Shown: positions 1 through 11,435, counted from the stretch's first letter. The stretch is 64,000 bases of DNA from Bostrychus sinensis (GCA_020698575.1 CM036251.1:2693788-2757787), one strand, 5' to 3'. The notes: generated by a model not told the origin, from the letters alone. Program-made: numbers and translations.

Positions 1-38
1 ACTCAGAGGCGAATGGCGACGCGAGATCGGCAGCAGCC

Positions 39-2240
39 ATGACCGCAGCTAAGAGGCTAAAAACATACAATTTTCACGAAGAGTGGGAAACAGACTTAAA
101 CGATAAATGCGTGTGTCTGACCTGCGGTGCCAGCGTGTCTGTCGGTAAACGATGCAATGTGGAGCGCCATTTTACAAAGGTCCATGGCAACTTTTCGCGG
201 GACTTTCCCACGGGCAGCGGTCTACGAAAAGAGAAGATTAAGGAGCTAAAAGCAACGCTTCACAGACAACAGTCGCTGTTCACCAAACGTACAAAGAAGG
301 CCAATGCAGCAACAGAGGCATCGTTTAAGGTGGCGCACATTTTAATGAAGCACAAAAAGCCATTTACCGATGGTGGGATTGTAAAGGAAGCTATGACCGC
401 GGTGGCTGAAACCTTATTCGGGGACCATAAAAGTAAGACAGAAATTTTGTCTGCTATTGCCGACGTACAACTTGGTGCAAATACTGTGACAAAGAGAGTG
501 ACAGCGCTGTCCGAGGATGCGGTAAAACAGCTGAACTCGGACATAAAGAGGTGCAAATGGTTTTCAATTCAGCTGGCTGTTTTCATTTGAATGGTGTTTG
601 ATGACTTTTTCACCAAAGAGGAGTTTTTGACCTTACTTCCTCTAAAAACTACAACCAGAGGAGTTGATATTTACAATGCAGTAAATGGCTATTTTGTAGA
701 AAAAAAGATCCCTGTTGAAAAGCTGGTGTCTAGCGCCTGCTACGACAGGTCGTCACTCAGGATTTATTGCACACTGCAAAGCGGACCTGGACTTTCCTAA
801 GTTTGTGAACTATCATTGCATTATTTATCAACAAGCTATAGCCGCCAAAGTTATGGGATTTGACCATGTCATGACGCCTGTTGTTAAGATTAGATAGATA
901 GATAGATAGATAGATAGATACTTTTTTCATCCCCATCAGGAGAAATTCAGGTGTCCGGTAACATACACAAACACACATAATAAAACCATACTCAGTGAGG
1001 CAATAATAAAAACATAATAAATAAATAGATTAAAAGTTACTAGCAATAGTACTAAAGTGCACCTTCAACAAGATCCATTGTAAAGTCTTATGGCCGCCGG
1101 AATAAATGATCTTCTGAACCTTTCAGTCCTGCAGTCGCAGTGAGAGGAGCCTCTCACTGCGACTGCTTCTCTGAGAGGCCAACGTCTCATTTAGAGGGTG
1201 TTTTTTATTGTGGAGGATGGCCTGCAACATGTTCCTCATTCCTCAAGATTATTAACTCCATTCGAGCAAAGGCAAAGCAACACCGGAGCTTCAAGTTGTT
1301 CCTGGAGGAATGCTCTGCGGAGTATGGGGATCTCTTCCTTCACACTGAAGTCCGGTGAAGTCGAGGTAAGATACTGCAGCGCTTTTTTTCTTTGCTGGGT
1401 GAAATTAAGACTTTTATGGAAACGAGAGGGGAGGATACCACCCTGAACTGATGCAGAGTGGCTTCTTGATCTTGCTTTTCTGACTGATGTAACTGAGAAA
1501 ATGAACCACCTGAACATACAGTTACAAGGCAAAGATAAACATGTATCTGATATGATCAGTGCTGTCAGGGCGTTCAGTGCTAAACTGTCATTGTACGTTC
1601 AGCAGGTGAAAAACAAAAGGTTTCAGCATTTCCCCTCACTCTCAAAGATGTGTGAAAGTCACTCAGGTGCAGCCAGTGTTTTAAATGTTTCCAAATATTG
1701 CGACCTTTTGTCAAGGCTTGGGCAGGAATTTGCAGACAGATTCACTGACTTTGAAAAACTTGAGCCATGCGTGACATTTATGGCCAACCCATTCATGGAT
1801 GTGGAAGTGAAATTTCAGAACAGATAGCTGAACTTTTTTGTGTTGATCCAGCAGAAATGGAAATGGAGATCATAAACATTCAAAATAATGTGCAACTTAA
1901 GTCTCAGCAGCATTCTTGCCATTTCTGGAGCTTTGTAGAGCCAGATGAATTTAAGAATCTTCACCTAACAGCTCTGAAAATGACTGCTTTGTTTGGGTCT
2001 ACTTACCTGTGTGAGTCAGCCTTTTCTGACATGAAGGTTATCAAATCAAAGTTCAGAACTAGACTGACAGATGAACACTTGAATGACTCCATAAGAGTGA
2101 ACCTAAGTGGCTACGCTCCACAATACTCCTCTCTACTTGATTCCATGCAGTGCCAGCCATCCCACGGAATACATGTTAACACAAAACTGGACATGAATAT
2201 TGTTGTAACAAAAGATATGTGGACAAATATAAAAAAATAA
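39..2240 (+). pseudogene. Broken hAT-superfamily transposase gene (BED-like finger, GTF2IRD2/ZBED-like)
   Basis: Conceptual translation starts at an ATG at 39 with a zinc-finger-like region (CVCLTCGASVSVG then RHFTKVHG, spacing C-C-H-H). The middle section (591-894) resembles the RNase-H-like core of GTF2IRD2/EPM2AIP1-type domesticated hAT proteins. The C-terminus (about 1960-2120) carries the hAT dimerisation motif LCESAFSDMKVIKSKFRTRL. The frame is broken. There is an in-frame TGA at 588-590 just after an apparent short deletion; it may be a decayed CGA. A frameshift lies near 735. A 352-bp retrotransposon insertion occupies 893-1244. A stop lies at 1356-1358, and further frameshifts near 1360-1500 and 1820. 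It cannot encode a working protein. The family is inferred from motifs; whether the source was a mobile hAT or a domesticated gene copy cannot be told here. The 3' flank still shows hAT-like subterminal repeats, which favours a mobile element. Confidence 0.85.
893..1244 (-). mobile_element. 5'-truncated non-LTR retrotransposon, (GATA)n tail, inserted in the hAT pseudogene
   Basis: Flanked by a perfect 7-bp direct repeat AAGATTA (886-892 and 1245-1251), the target duplication made on insertion. The hAT reading (VVKI... INSIRAKAKQHR) resumes exactly across it. A GATA microsatellite at 893-920 abuts the left flank, so the element's 3' end is on the left and it lies on the minus strand. Its reverse complement has the look of a LINE ORF2 C-terminal stub (around 1100-1240) followed by a 3' UTR. 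The clade (Rex1-like or RTE-like) is not certain. Confidence 0.8.
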
Positions 2241-2561
2241 CAAATGAGAAGTAGTAATAGCTGTGTTTTTGTGAATGCATTGTTTTGTGTTCATGTTTAA
2301 ATTGTGTTAAAAGTGTGAGCTACACTAGACAGAAGTTCATGCATACAAAATGCACATGTAGTTGAATTAAATACATTTTGTTTTGTTTTTTAAAGCAAAA
2401 TGTGACTTATGGGCACCAACATTTTGTAAGCGTTCAGGTATATGTTCAGGCAATAATTAATTGTGTTTGGCCTTAAAAAAAAAGCTATGAGAATAAATGT
2501 TACAAAACACAAGTAGCTCTCAGCCATTTTGTTTTTGTTAAAGTAGCTCTCGGAGGAAAAA
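2241..2561 (+). repeat. 3' non-coding part of the hAT element with paired subterminal motif
   Basis: AT-rich sequence after the transposase stop. It contains the motif GTAGCTCTC twice (2513 and 2543, 30 bp apart). The same pair, as GTAGCCCTC 31 bp apart, sits just inside the end of the miniature hAT element at 57220-57492. The true terminus is missing: the sequence runs into a Tc1 fragment at about 2562. Confidence 0.6.
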
Positions 2562-3210
2562 AGCATTGATGTTCATGAGTCCACGTACGAGCGACTGTCT
2601 GTGAATGGAGAAGGTCCAATACTGGGACCACACTGCCTAGGAGTGGGCCGTCCTGTAAAGATGACTGCAAGAGCACAGCGCAGAGTTCTCAGTGAGGTGA
2701 AGAAGAATCCTAGAGTGTCAGCTAAAACACTTACGGAAATCTCTGGAACAAGCTTTGTTGACAAATCTACAATGGGTCAAACATTGAACAAGAATGGACT
2801 TCATGGGAGGACGCCATGGAAAAACAGAAGCAAACCAACAACAGAATGGCTTCAACAGAAGAAAATACTTCTTCTGGAGTGCCCCAGAGTCCTGACCTCG
2901 ATCCAACTGAGATGCTGTGGCCTGACCTCAGAAGAGCGACTCACAGCAGACATCCCAAGAATATTACTGAACTTAAACAGTTTTGTAAAGAGGAATGGTC
3001 CAAAATTCCTCCTGAGCGCTGTGCAGCTCTGATTTTCACTACAGAAAAAGTTTGGTTGAGCTTAAATCCAAAGTTTCCAATACTCTTTCTACCCTGTACT
3101 GTGAATGTTTACATAAATGCTCAATAAAAACCTGAACAAATTTAATTTTTTTTTGCAGCATTAGTTTAAGCAGACTGTGTTTGTTTATTGTTGTGACTTA
3201 GATGAAGATG
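2562..3210 (+). mobile_element. Tc1-like element, 5'-truncated, with internal deletion (copy 1)
   Basis: Encodes the paired-like DNA-binding part of a Tc1 transposase (for example KMTARAQRRVLSEVKKNPRV and TLNKNGLHGRTP). It then jumps near 2813-2830 directly to the C-terminal tail (ELKQFCKEEWSKIPPERC), missing the DDE core. It ends in the Tc1 3' region and inner terminal repeat. The same deletion junction occurs in the copy at 28726-29858, so both descend from one non-autonomous ancestor. The left terminal repeat is absent. Confidence 0.85.
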
Positions 3211-3674
3211 GCACAAGCTACATCTTTGTTAACAAATCTACAATGGGTCAAACATTGAACAAGAATGGACTTCATGGGAGGACGCCACAGAGGAAGCCAC
3301 TGCTGTCCAAAAAAAAAAAAAAAAAAATATTGCTGCACGTCTGAAGTTTGCAAAAGAGCTCCTGGATGTTCCAAAATATTCTGTGGACAGATGAAACCAA
3401 AGCTGAGTTGTTTGGAAGGAACACAACGCTGTGTGTGGAGAAAAAAAGACACAGCACCAACATCAAAACCTCATCCCCGCTGTGAAATCTGGGGGAGGGC
3501 CATCGTGCTTCCTCAGGGCCTGGACAACTTGCTATCATCAACAGTAAAATGAATTCCCAAGTTTATCAAAACATTTTGCAGGAAAACTTAAGACCATCTG
3601 TCCACCAACTGAAGCTCAGCAGAGGAAGGCGATGCAACAGGACAACGACCCAAAACATAGAAGCAAATCAACAA
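3211..3674 (+). mobile_element. Tc1-like element, internal catalytic-core fragment
   Basis: Begins in the same stretch as the neighbouring copy (AATCTACAATGGGTCAAACA at about 3236) but continues through the catalytic core. Readable pieces include NILWTDETKAELFGRN, SGPGQLAII and RPSVHQLKLSR. It stops just where the deletion copies resume (AGAAGCAAATCAACAA). A poly(A) run at 3310-3327 and several stops and frameshifts break it. It has no terminal repeats and sits head-to-tail behind copy 1. Confidence 0.8.
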
Positions 3675-4330
3675 TCACACACACAGGAGGGCAGGAAGTA
3701 AATCTGGAACGAGAAACAAGGTAAGTGATTTCAAAATAAAACAGCATCAAATGACTAACATGGAAAATGACTTAAAGAGCAACTTAACCCTGGCCCAGGC
3801 CTGACTCCGCCCCCTGCCAGAGACTGAAAACTGCTCAGAAAGTGGGCAGAGACAGAGGAGAGAACTGAGGGAGGAGGTAACGAGGTCAAACACTGTCACA
3901 TTTATCTGCAACTATTGAGCAGAAGTAGCCAAAAATGTGAATAAGGTACAACTATAAATAGTGAGATGTACCACTAAGCCCTGTTTGTACAACTGATTGG
4001 CTAAAAGAGAGTGGTTTAGGGCTGAGTTGCTCTTTAATTGACACAAGGACAGTTTCAACATCAGGTAAGTGTCCCCAGGTAAACCCCTGTACCCAGTGTA
4101 GGCCTGACAGCACGAGGTCGGTTAATGCGCCACTACAAAGTTTTACCAAAATCTGTTACATGTGGGTCAGATTCCTCATCAATTATCTACAGCCACCGGG
4201 TGAGGTAAGGGAGACTTTTGTTTGTCCCTGTAGGAACTGTGTCCCTCAGTGTCTCTGGGTCAGACCTGTCCCAGACCTGAGCCAGGATATTGGTCAGCAG
4301 TACGTTTGTTTAAGGTTGATGGGAAAAAAC
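3675..4330. other. No recognised feature
   Basis: Non-coding on both strands as far as can be judged. It holds no clear repeat apart from a short dispersed phrase (CCAGACCTGAGCCAGGAT, about 4271-4290) that recurs in variant form near 9446. Confidence 0.4.
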
Positions 4331-4440
4331 TGAGCACAAGCCCCTGGAGGAAAACATGCAAACTCCACACAGAAAGGCCCCACATGGCCTGAGAATCGAA
4401 CCCGGGACCTAACCACTGTGCCACTGTGCAAACAGCAAAC
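4331..4440 (-). repeat. Fragment of a dispersed teleost repeat (SINE/LINE-tail type)
   Basis: Contains ATGCAAACTCCACACAGAAA and a B-box-like GAATCGAACCCGGGA. This is the antisense version of the block at 54585-54735 and is typical of a very common fish repeat. It is not a tRNA gene: no cloverleaf can be formed. Confidence 0.55.
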
Positions 4441-4565
4441 CTTCCACCTGGTGCCTCAGGTAAACTCCACCTGACCCACTACAACCTGAGAAAACCAAAC
4501 CAACCGCTGCAGATTCAGACTTCTGTTTCCTAAACTGTCTCCTCTTTCTTCACCTGAGCTCACCT

Positions 4566-4966
4566 CAGTCTCTCTCTCTCTGTCTCTCTCTCTCTCTCTG
4601 AGTCTCTCTCTGTCTTTCTCTCTCTGTCTCTCTCTCTGTGTCTCTCTCTCTGTGTCTCTCTCTCTCTGTCTCTCTCTCTCTCTCTCTGTCTCTCTCTGTC
4701 TCTCTCTCTCTGTGTCTCTCTCTCTGTGTCTCTCTCTCTGTCTCTCTGTGTCTCTCTGTCTCTCTCTCTGTCTCTCTCTGTCTCTCTGTGTCTCTCTCTG
4801 TCTCTCTGTGTCTCTCTGTCCCTCTCTCTCTCTCTGTCTCTCTGTGTCTCTCTCTGTGTCTCTCTGTCTCTCTCTGTCTCTCTCTGTGTCTCTCTCTGTC
4901 TCTCTGTCTCTCTCTGTGTCTCTCTGTCTCTCTGTGTCTCTCTGTCTCTCTCTGTGTCTCTCTGCT
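4566..4966. repeat. Imperfect (TCTCTG/TCTC)n tandem repeat
   Basis: About 400 bp almost free of A on the top strand, made of TCTCTCTG, TGTCTC and TGTGTCTC units. Long open frames through it (poly-Ser/Leu, or Arg/Glu/Thr antisense) are artefacts of the repeat. Confidence 0.95.
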
Positions 4967-5100
4967 GTTACATAAGCTCAGAGTCGCTCCTTTGTTTCCT
5001 CTGTTTCTATGAATGGACACTTAAACCTGAATGAACTACTTCTCTTCTCCTCTGTCCTGGCCTAATGCATTATTCTACCAACATTTACTGATTTTACCTC

Positions 5101-5568
5101 CTGTCCCACTCTGTCCCTCTCTGTCCCACTCTGTCCCTCTCTGTCCCTCTCTGTCCCTCTGTCCCTCTCTGTCCCTCTCTGTCCCTCTGTCCCCCTCTGT
5201 CCCTCTCTGTCCCACTCTGTCCCTCTCTGTCCCTCTCTGTCCCTCTCTGTCCCTCTCTGTCCCTCTCTGTCCCTCTGTCCCTCTCTGTCCCTCTCTGTCC
5301 CTCTGTCCCCCTCTGTCCCTCTCTGTCCCACTCTGTCCCTCTCTGTCCCTCTCTGTCCCTCTCTGTCCCACTCTGTCCCACTCTGTCCCTCTCTGTCCCA
5401 CTCTGTCCCACTCTGTCCCTCTCTGTCCCTCTCTGTCCCTCTCTGTCCCACTCTGTCCCTCTCTGTCCCACTCTGTCCCTCTCTGTCCCTCTCTGTCCCT
5501 CTCTGTCCCTCTCTGTCCCACTCTGTCCCACTCTGTCCCTCTCTGTCCCTCTCTGTCCCTCTCTGTCC
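5101..5568. repeat. 10-bp minisatellite, unit CTCTCTGTCC
   Basis: About 47 units, with common variants CACTCTGTCC and CTCTGTCC. It is pyrimidine-rich on the top strand like the neighbouring tract at 4566-4966, but with a distinct period. Confidence 0.95.
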
Positions 5569-5570
5569 TG

Positions 5571-6004
5571 TGATAACTTCTGTCCTCCTGCTTTACTGCA
5601 TTGGCTTTCTATGCTTTTTTCAACATATCCTTCCTTTTTAGAATTAACTATTTCTTGCCTTCCATTGATAAATGTTACGGCATTTATTGTGTATTCTGTA
5701 CACTTATTTTTATTATGTTTTATCCACACAGATCTGTCTTTTTGGGAGCCCGGATACAGGGCCCCGGAGCAGAAAGATTTTAAAACAATGATTGTATTTA
5801 TAAGCTGCTAGAAAAAAACATACATACTCATATTATATCATCGCTTTGTGTCTGAAATTTTATTTATTTTTTTGTCAGTGTTTCATGTTTTGTGTTCATC
5901 TGTTGGCGTTTTTTTTATTTTCCTATTAAAAAAAATACAGAATGAAAAAAAAAATCAATGACACCATAGCCCCACCTCTTCCTTAACCCACATGCGCTAA
6001 ACTC
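5571..6004. other. AT-rich spacer, no recognised feature
   Basis: Low-complexity T- and A-runs (5860-5960). No coding or repeat signature is recognised. Confidence 0.4.
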
Positions 6005-6005
6005 C

Positions 6006-6037
<32 letters not shown>
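6005..6037. repeat. (CAA)n microsatellite
   Basis: Eleven uninterrupted trinucleotide units. Confidence 0.95.
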
Positions 6038-6139
6038 GTTCTTTGTAGCTTGTATCCACTTTAACCTCCATGCTTAACACCGCACCAGTTTTCTGCACAT
6101 GCCCCGTGTGTTTCTGTGACAATATTACAGCGCCACTCA

Positions 6140-6445
6140 CAGGCCTGGCAGATGCATTACAGCGTTTTCAGTGGTTTTGTGTAGAACCGTGGAGATTTCA
6201 AGATTTCTGTATCCACGCTCTTTTGTGAACGTTGGAGGAGGAGTTCTGGCTGTGCTCTGAGCCGCTCCGCTCTCGTGTGAACCGGAAAAAATGAGTCCTC
6301 GCTGAAAATGATGACGTAACAACCCCAATATGAAGGGTTATTATGATATGATTCTGAAACAACCGCGTTTTCGTCTCTGTGTGGATGCAGCTTCAATCCC
6401 ACCAAAGATTTCCAATGGGATTTTAATCTGGAGACTGAGAAGGAC
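6140..6445. mobile_element. Miniature DNA element, family G, copy 1
   Basis: Shares scattered blocks (GCGTTTTC, AAAATGATGACGTAACA, ACCCCAATATGA, GTTGGAGGAGGAG) with 40921-41165. Both look like a common fish miniature inverted-repeat element. Terminal repeats are too decayed to define the ends. Confidence 0.4.
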
Positions 6446-6577
6446 ACTCCAGGACGTCCCAGGATCTTGGAAAATCTTTAATTGATAAATCCTTAAAATC
6501 TTTTGAGGGTTGAATGTTTCTGTTTGCAGCTGTAGGTATTTTTTAACATCTTTAATCCCATTTACATATTACTAATC

Positions 6578-6665
6578 AAGACCAAGAGCAGTTCAAGTCC
6601 AGAGTGAACCAAGACTGAGTCAAGACCAAGACCAGCACAAACCGAGACCAAGTCCAGACCAAACT
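6578..6665. repeat. Degenerate tandem repeat (GACCAAG-type)
   Basis: Loose repetition of CAAGACCAAG/AGTCCAGACCAA. It is similar in style to the AAACCAGGACT minisatellites elsewhere in the window but too diverged to assign. Confidence 0.5.
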
Positions 6666-6789
6666 CTGTAAACTAACACTAAACACTGTTATTTTAATGC
6701 AAAAGACTTTACAAACAGAGACAGATCATGTTCCTGGTTCATGCAGAAAACAAATTACTATTAGTATTTTTTTCTATAATGCTTGGTAA

Positions 6790-7086
6790 ATAAAATCCCT
6801 GAGAGTCAAAGACCGCTCTCTACATCCTCCCAGTCCATGAACCAGTTTACGTCCAGACTGAAAACCCACGACTTCTCCCTGACGTTTAAATCTGGTTTAT
6901 TTTGTTCCATATTTTTATATCTTTTATTTCTCTTTTATTGTGCAACTATTTTATTACTTTAGTGTTTTATTTGTTATGCTACCAGTAATATTTGAACTAT
7001 TTTTAATTAGCTTTTATTTCTGTACAGCACTTTGGTCAACTGGGGTTGTCTTAAATGATTTATATAAATAAAGTTTGAATTGAATT
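6790..7086 (+). mobile_element. L2-like LINE, 3' end remnant
   Basis: Ends in GTACAGCACTTTGGTCAACT and ATATAAATAAAGTTTGAATT, the standard L2-type 3' tail with A-rich repeats. The upstream part retains only a vestige of the ORF2 C-terminus. Confidence 0.65.
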
Positions 7087-7418
7087 GAGCTGAAGTCCTG
7101 TCTTGGGCGCTACAACACTAATTACTAATCTGTGGTCACTGTAGTCACTTTAATTACTGTCATTCCCTGCAGCTCATTGTCTCATGGCTTCCTTCCTTCC
7201 TCCCGTTACCAGGCAGACTTTAGCCTCTAATTCTGCAGCAGCCTCCTCTGCCCCTCACTCTTCACTTTTTTACCATAAATCCATCTCTTTCCATGCATTT
7301 CCCTTCCCTTCTCCTCTTCTCCTCTCCTCCGGTTCTTTCTTTCCTCACACAGACGTTGCTACGCTCTAAGGAAGGATGCTTCATTGAGAAAAGCGCGTCT
7401 CTGTGTGAATGGTGCAGA

Positions 7419-7454
7419 GAGGAGACGAGGAGACGAGGAGACGAGGAGACGAGG
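7419..7454. repeat. 8-bp tandem repeat, unit GAGACGAG
   Basis: Four to five perfect units. Confidence 0.9.
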
Positions 7455-7749
7455 GGGATGGGCGAGGAAAGTGACGTCACATCAGGAGACTCTCATTCAG
7501 GACTGCAGTGTTTATAACCTCCACATGTGCACACACTGCTTATGGGATACAGGAGGAGGGAATACCACTCAGAAAGAATCTTTCACAGCATCAGCCGCCT
7601 CATGGTATTTATTTAGCAGTTAGGTTTTACACTGGAAGCCCTTCCTGATGCACACTCTTCTTATTTTATTCAGGTTTCCGCAGAGAGTGCTCCAGCTTCT
7701 GACCCCCCCTGTGGATGGATAAAGTCAAAGTAGAAAATATGTTTTTTAA

Positions 7750-8230
7750 CCTCTTAAACCCGAATAGAGCCCGACAACGGCTGACACACACATGTTTGAC
7801 ATCCTCGTGTTCGGACAATTCATGGCAACAAAACTATCTACTTCAATTTCTATTCAACAGTTGGATTCCGCCTGGATTTTTTAAAAATAAAACATGTATA
7901 TCTTTCCATTACTTTGTTTATTTGGCACTAATTTTGCTGCAGTAGACCAAGATATGTGAAATTTTCAATTTATGTTGTTATTTGCTTCACTACAGGAAGG
8001 AAAAAGGCTTTTTTGGAGGCAAATATGTGTTTTTTTTTCAGGCGGAAATTAGAATAATCCATTTCAACCTCAATTTATGGTCAAACAATATAATTTATTA
8101 ATATTATTTCTCTTCCACAGTAATCCCCAAAGTCCACCAATTAATTTGCTACCAAGGTTAGCTATAAATGCTAAGTAAAACCTTAATTAATGTAGATATA
8201 GAATTTTCAGGAAAAAGGCCTCAGAACAGG
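7750..8230. mobile_element. TTAA-flanked miniature element, family TTAA-1, copy 1
   Basis: TTAA lies at both borders (7746-7749 and 8231-8234), with short inverted ends starting CCTCTTAAACC and CCTGTTCTGAGG. The reverse complement matches 39363-39911 over nearly its whole length. This copy lacks roughly 55-60 bp near its left end (between GAGCCCGAC and AACGGCTGACAC) that the other copy keeps. TTAA duplication suggests piggyBac- or Kolobok-type mobilisation. No transposase is encoded. Confidence 0.75.
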
Positions 8231-8354
8231 TTAAAGGCTAAAAAGACAGTGATGAGTAGGGCTCTTAAACAATAACTTTGTAGAATCAAAAGAAAAGTTA
8301 CAATACTACTTGTGTCAAAAAATGTTTTGTTCAAATCCCCAGTGGGACCTTTAA

Positions 8355-8737
8355 CTCCTTAATGCCTGAATTTATTTCCAACAATTATGTGTTCAGATTA
8401 GAATAATAGAAGAGTAAACACAGTTCAAGCTTTTCACAAAATACTCAAACCTTTGTAAATAATCTTTTGATGCTTTACAAATGAACAGCTTTGAAAACAA
8501 GAAACAAAAACACTCTTTACTCATGAAGCTTTCTGTCTTTTTGACCTTGTTTTTAAGCGTGTAGACAGACAAACTTATGCATGGAACAGACGGAAGCAGT
8601 TGTTGTGTTTGTTTAAGAACAGGTGAACTTTGCACTTTTCACATTTGAACACAGGCATCAAAGGAAAACACATTATTTCTGCAGCAGTCTTGGATGAAAT
8701 GGTACGTTGCAAATTAGCGACATACGGCGGGAAGGGG
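8355..8737. mobile_element. TTAA-flanked miniature element, family TTAA-2
   Basis: TTAA at 8351-8354 and 8738-8741, with short inverted ends CTCCTTAATGCC and CCCCTTCCCGCC. Only one copy is in the window, so the call rests on the borders alone. Confidence 0.5.
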
Positions 8738-9015
8738 TTAATGTGCCTTTGCATGAATCAAATAAATAACAACATAAATCATACAAACTACTGGTTTTAA
8801 CTCACAGCTAAGAATTCTGCTCCAAAAATGTGTCGTTTATTTATTTATTTTATTGTGTTTTATGATGGCAGAAGATGAATTAGCTCACCATAGGAATCAG
8901 AAGAAGCATGGGTCAGGTACAGGTATCCAGGGAAACCAGGTATTGTTTTAGTATTGAAAAAATCTGAACGGTACCCAGCAGAGATGTTGTTCGAACAGAC
9001 GGGAGCAGAGCTGGA

Positions 9016-9215
9016 GATGTTGAGATTTTGTTTATTCATGACGAGGATGGATGAGTTCATGAGTCCATCAGAGGGACAGCTCATGGGAGAGGTTCTGCAG
9101 ATAAAGTTTCCAGACTGAGATGGTTTGGACCTGAACAGAGGAGGGACAGTGAAAATATGGGCAGAAGGATGCTGAGGTTAGAGCTGGAGGCCTAGAGGAA
9201 GACCAGAGAGGTTTA
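9016..9215 (+). mobile_element. RTE-like LINE ORF2 C-terminal remnant, copy 1
   Basis: Reads as RLRWFG..QRRDS...GRRMLRLEL..., the well-known C-terminal stretch of fish RTE-type endonuclease/reverse transcriptases, followed by a stop (TAG in GGCCTAGAGGAAGACC). It is highly similar to 43738-43945. Confidence 0.7.
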
Positions 9216-10154
9216 CTTTACTGCAGTGGTTACTTGATACTTCACACAAGCAATTTTTAGCTAAAAGTCTGTGATTTTTGTAGCTTTTGTCACAGAAATC
9301 TGACAGTTTTTTGAAAAGAGTACAGCTTGTTGTTGGGGCCGTGATCCTCTGGACTTTAGGAAAGGCTGCTGTATTGTATAACGTAGAAACCCATCTTTGA
9401 ATTCCGCTGTGGGGCAACCTGTCAGGAGCAGTGGGACCCTTCTCCAGATCTGAGCCAGGATCCTGGTCAGAAGGAGGCCACAGCTGGAGAGTTCACTTAA
9501 TTAAGAAGAGTGAGATGGATCCAGGGGATTCACTGAGGGACCAAAGGAGCAAATGAAAGAAAAAGGAGCCAATGAGAACAAAATATTTCCATTAATTCTG
9601 CAGATTAGTTTAAAATCTTCATTGTTTATTTTGTGTTTATAGCAACTGTTATATACAACACTGTGTTTTTAAATATGTATTTTATTTACAGCTGATATAT
9701 TTATAGTTTTCTGTGTGATTTGTGGTTTGCTCATTTCGATTTTAACCTTATTCAAAAACCAAAAATAAAAAAATACATTGGTCCATGCTTTCTGTTCTGT
9801 CTGATTTCACTTCCTGCTCTGTAAAACTCCTCTGCGGTCGCTGAGTTCACAGTGGACCGACGCTGACTGACTCCTGAAACATTAATGTGAGTGGGAACTG
9901 GGTCGGTCAAACTCTCAGGCCTCGGGACACTACAGCTCTGAGGTCAGGCTCTGTTTCGACCAATCAGAGCGCAGGACACACACAGGAAGTGCATCAGCAA
10001 AGAGTTTTATCGATCAGTTTCAGAGTGAGTAAACAACAGAGGAAGATGTGAGGACACGACCCAGGAACAATAGATGTGTCTCTAAATGTCCACAGGTGAG
10101 ACGGTGAGAAAATCTGAGCCCTGCACTAGCATCATTTTTATTTAGCATTTCATT
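9216..10154. other. No recognised feature
   Basis: Mixed-composition sequence, AT-rich at 9590-9780. No convincing exon, promoter or repeat is seen. Confidence 0.4.
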
Positions 10155-10682
10155 AAAAAGGCTATATTCTTAAAAATTTACTCTTTTTTTTATTAAATTT
10201 CGCTTTCTCCCATGTTCTCATGTTGTTTCCTCATCAAAAACAGACCTGGAGTTGTTTGAGTAATCCTGTATTCTCTGGTGCTGAGTTTCTTAAGCCTCAG
10301 AACGCTCGGTTCCACCACAAAGTCCCGCCCACTCCAGGAAGCACTGACCAATCAACAACAAGCCCAATTCATTTATCCCAAAAAATGGCGTACAGCTCTG
10401 TTTCCACTGAATCCTCGCAGACATTTTCACTTTTGTAGTAGTTTAAGGAAGTAAAGTGCTCTTTTTCTATGTTTTTGCTCAAAGGAATGCAACAGTTCTG
10501 CCCTCTGCTGCCCTCTGCTGGTCTCTTCACTTGTTTCTTTAAGGCAGAAGTAAAGTATTTATTAAAAACTTTCTTTTATACCCCCTTGTAATGTTTTTAA
10601 AGGCTGTAAAAGCTTGCTGCTGTTCTAGAAGTGACCAAGATTGATTTAAAAATATAAATAAAAGCAGAATATTGAGCCTTTA
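10155..10682. mobile_element. Dispersed miniature element, family R1, copy a
   Basis: Family R1 is defined here by ends of the form AAAGGGCCTATATTCTG and its inverse, with internal blocks TTTGAGTAATCCTGTAT, GAACGCTCGGTTC, CTGTTTCCACTGAATCCTC and CCCTCTGCTGGTCTCTTCAC. This copy has recognisable ends (left AAAAGGCTATATTCT, right AGAATATTGAGCCTTTAA). Other copies are at 16542, 24204, 30441 (inverted), 37680 and 52444. No coding capacity. The superfamily is undetermined; several copies abut TTAA. Confidence 0.65.
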
Positions 10683-10989
10683 AGTATTTAAGTGAGTTGT
10701 GTCTGCAGGACCAGGGCAGAGACCCAGACGTCTGCAGTTTCACCCAGTTTTCCACCTTAGATTAAGGACCAACAGAGCTGTGTTTGTGTGCAGGACCTGA
10801 TTCCAGACCCGATCCAGGGCTTGATCCCGGTCTCAGTGCCACAGATCTGGATTATCATACTGTAACACTCACTCATATTGTGTTTGCAGCAGCGTCGAAC
10901 GTCACTTCCGCATTTGCATCAGTCTTGCTAATTCTCAAACAAACATTAACTGTGTCCAAGGATGCATTCACGTCTGCCTCATTTGGTTA
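10683..10989. other. No recognised feature
   Basis: Spacer between a family R1 element and the L2 LINE. Nothing recognisable. Confidence 0.4.
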
Positions 10990-11435
10990 AAATCAAATCA
11001 AACTTTATTTCTATAGTACCTTACAACAAAGTACTTCACAAAAGGCAATTTAAAACAAGACAGAATAAAACAAATAAACAATAAATAACATTAAGGCACT
11101 AAAAATTGCAGAGAGATGCACAGACAGAGAATGTAAGAGAACAAGACAGCATTACGTATCAAACTTCATTATAAAGAATAAATGCGTTTTAGTCGTGATC
11201 TGAAGACCATTGGTGGAAGTGAGTTCCAGAGCCTGGGAGCAACAACAGCAAAAGAACGATCACTTTACTTTTTGAATCTTGACCTGGGAACCACAAGAGA
11301 CGTATGCTCAGAGGAGTGCAGAGCTCTGACTCAAGGATTTACCTTCAAAAGTTCAGTCAGTTTTGACACAAACAAACATTTGAACACAAACAGCAGGACC
11401 TTAAACTCAACCCTGAAACGCACCGGGAGCCAGTG

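Noticed and set aside
4390..4410. tRNA gene suggested by GAATCGAACCCGGGA (B-box) and similar boxes at 26766, 41970 and 54633
   Set aside because: No A box at the right distance and no cloverleaf. All lie in dispersed SINE-like or LINE-tail repeats.
4565..5573. Long open frames (Ser/Leu-rich, Arg/Glu/Thr-rich) through the pyrimidine repeats
   Set aside because: They follow the repeat period in every frame and lack splice or promoter context. Open only because the repeats contain no stop.
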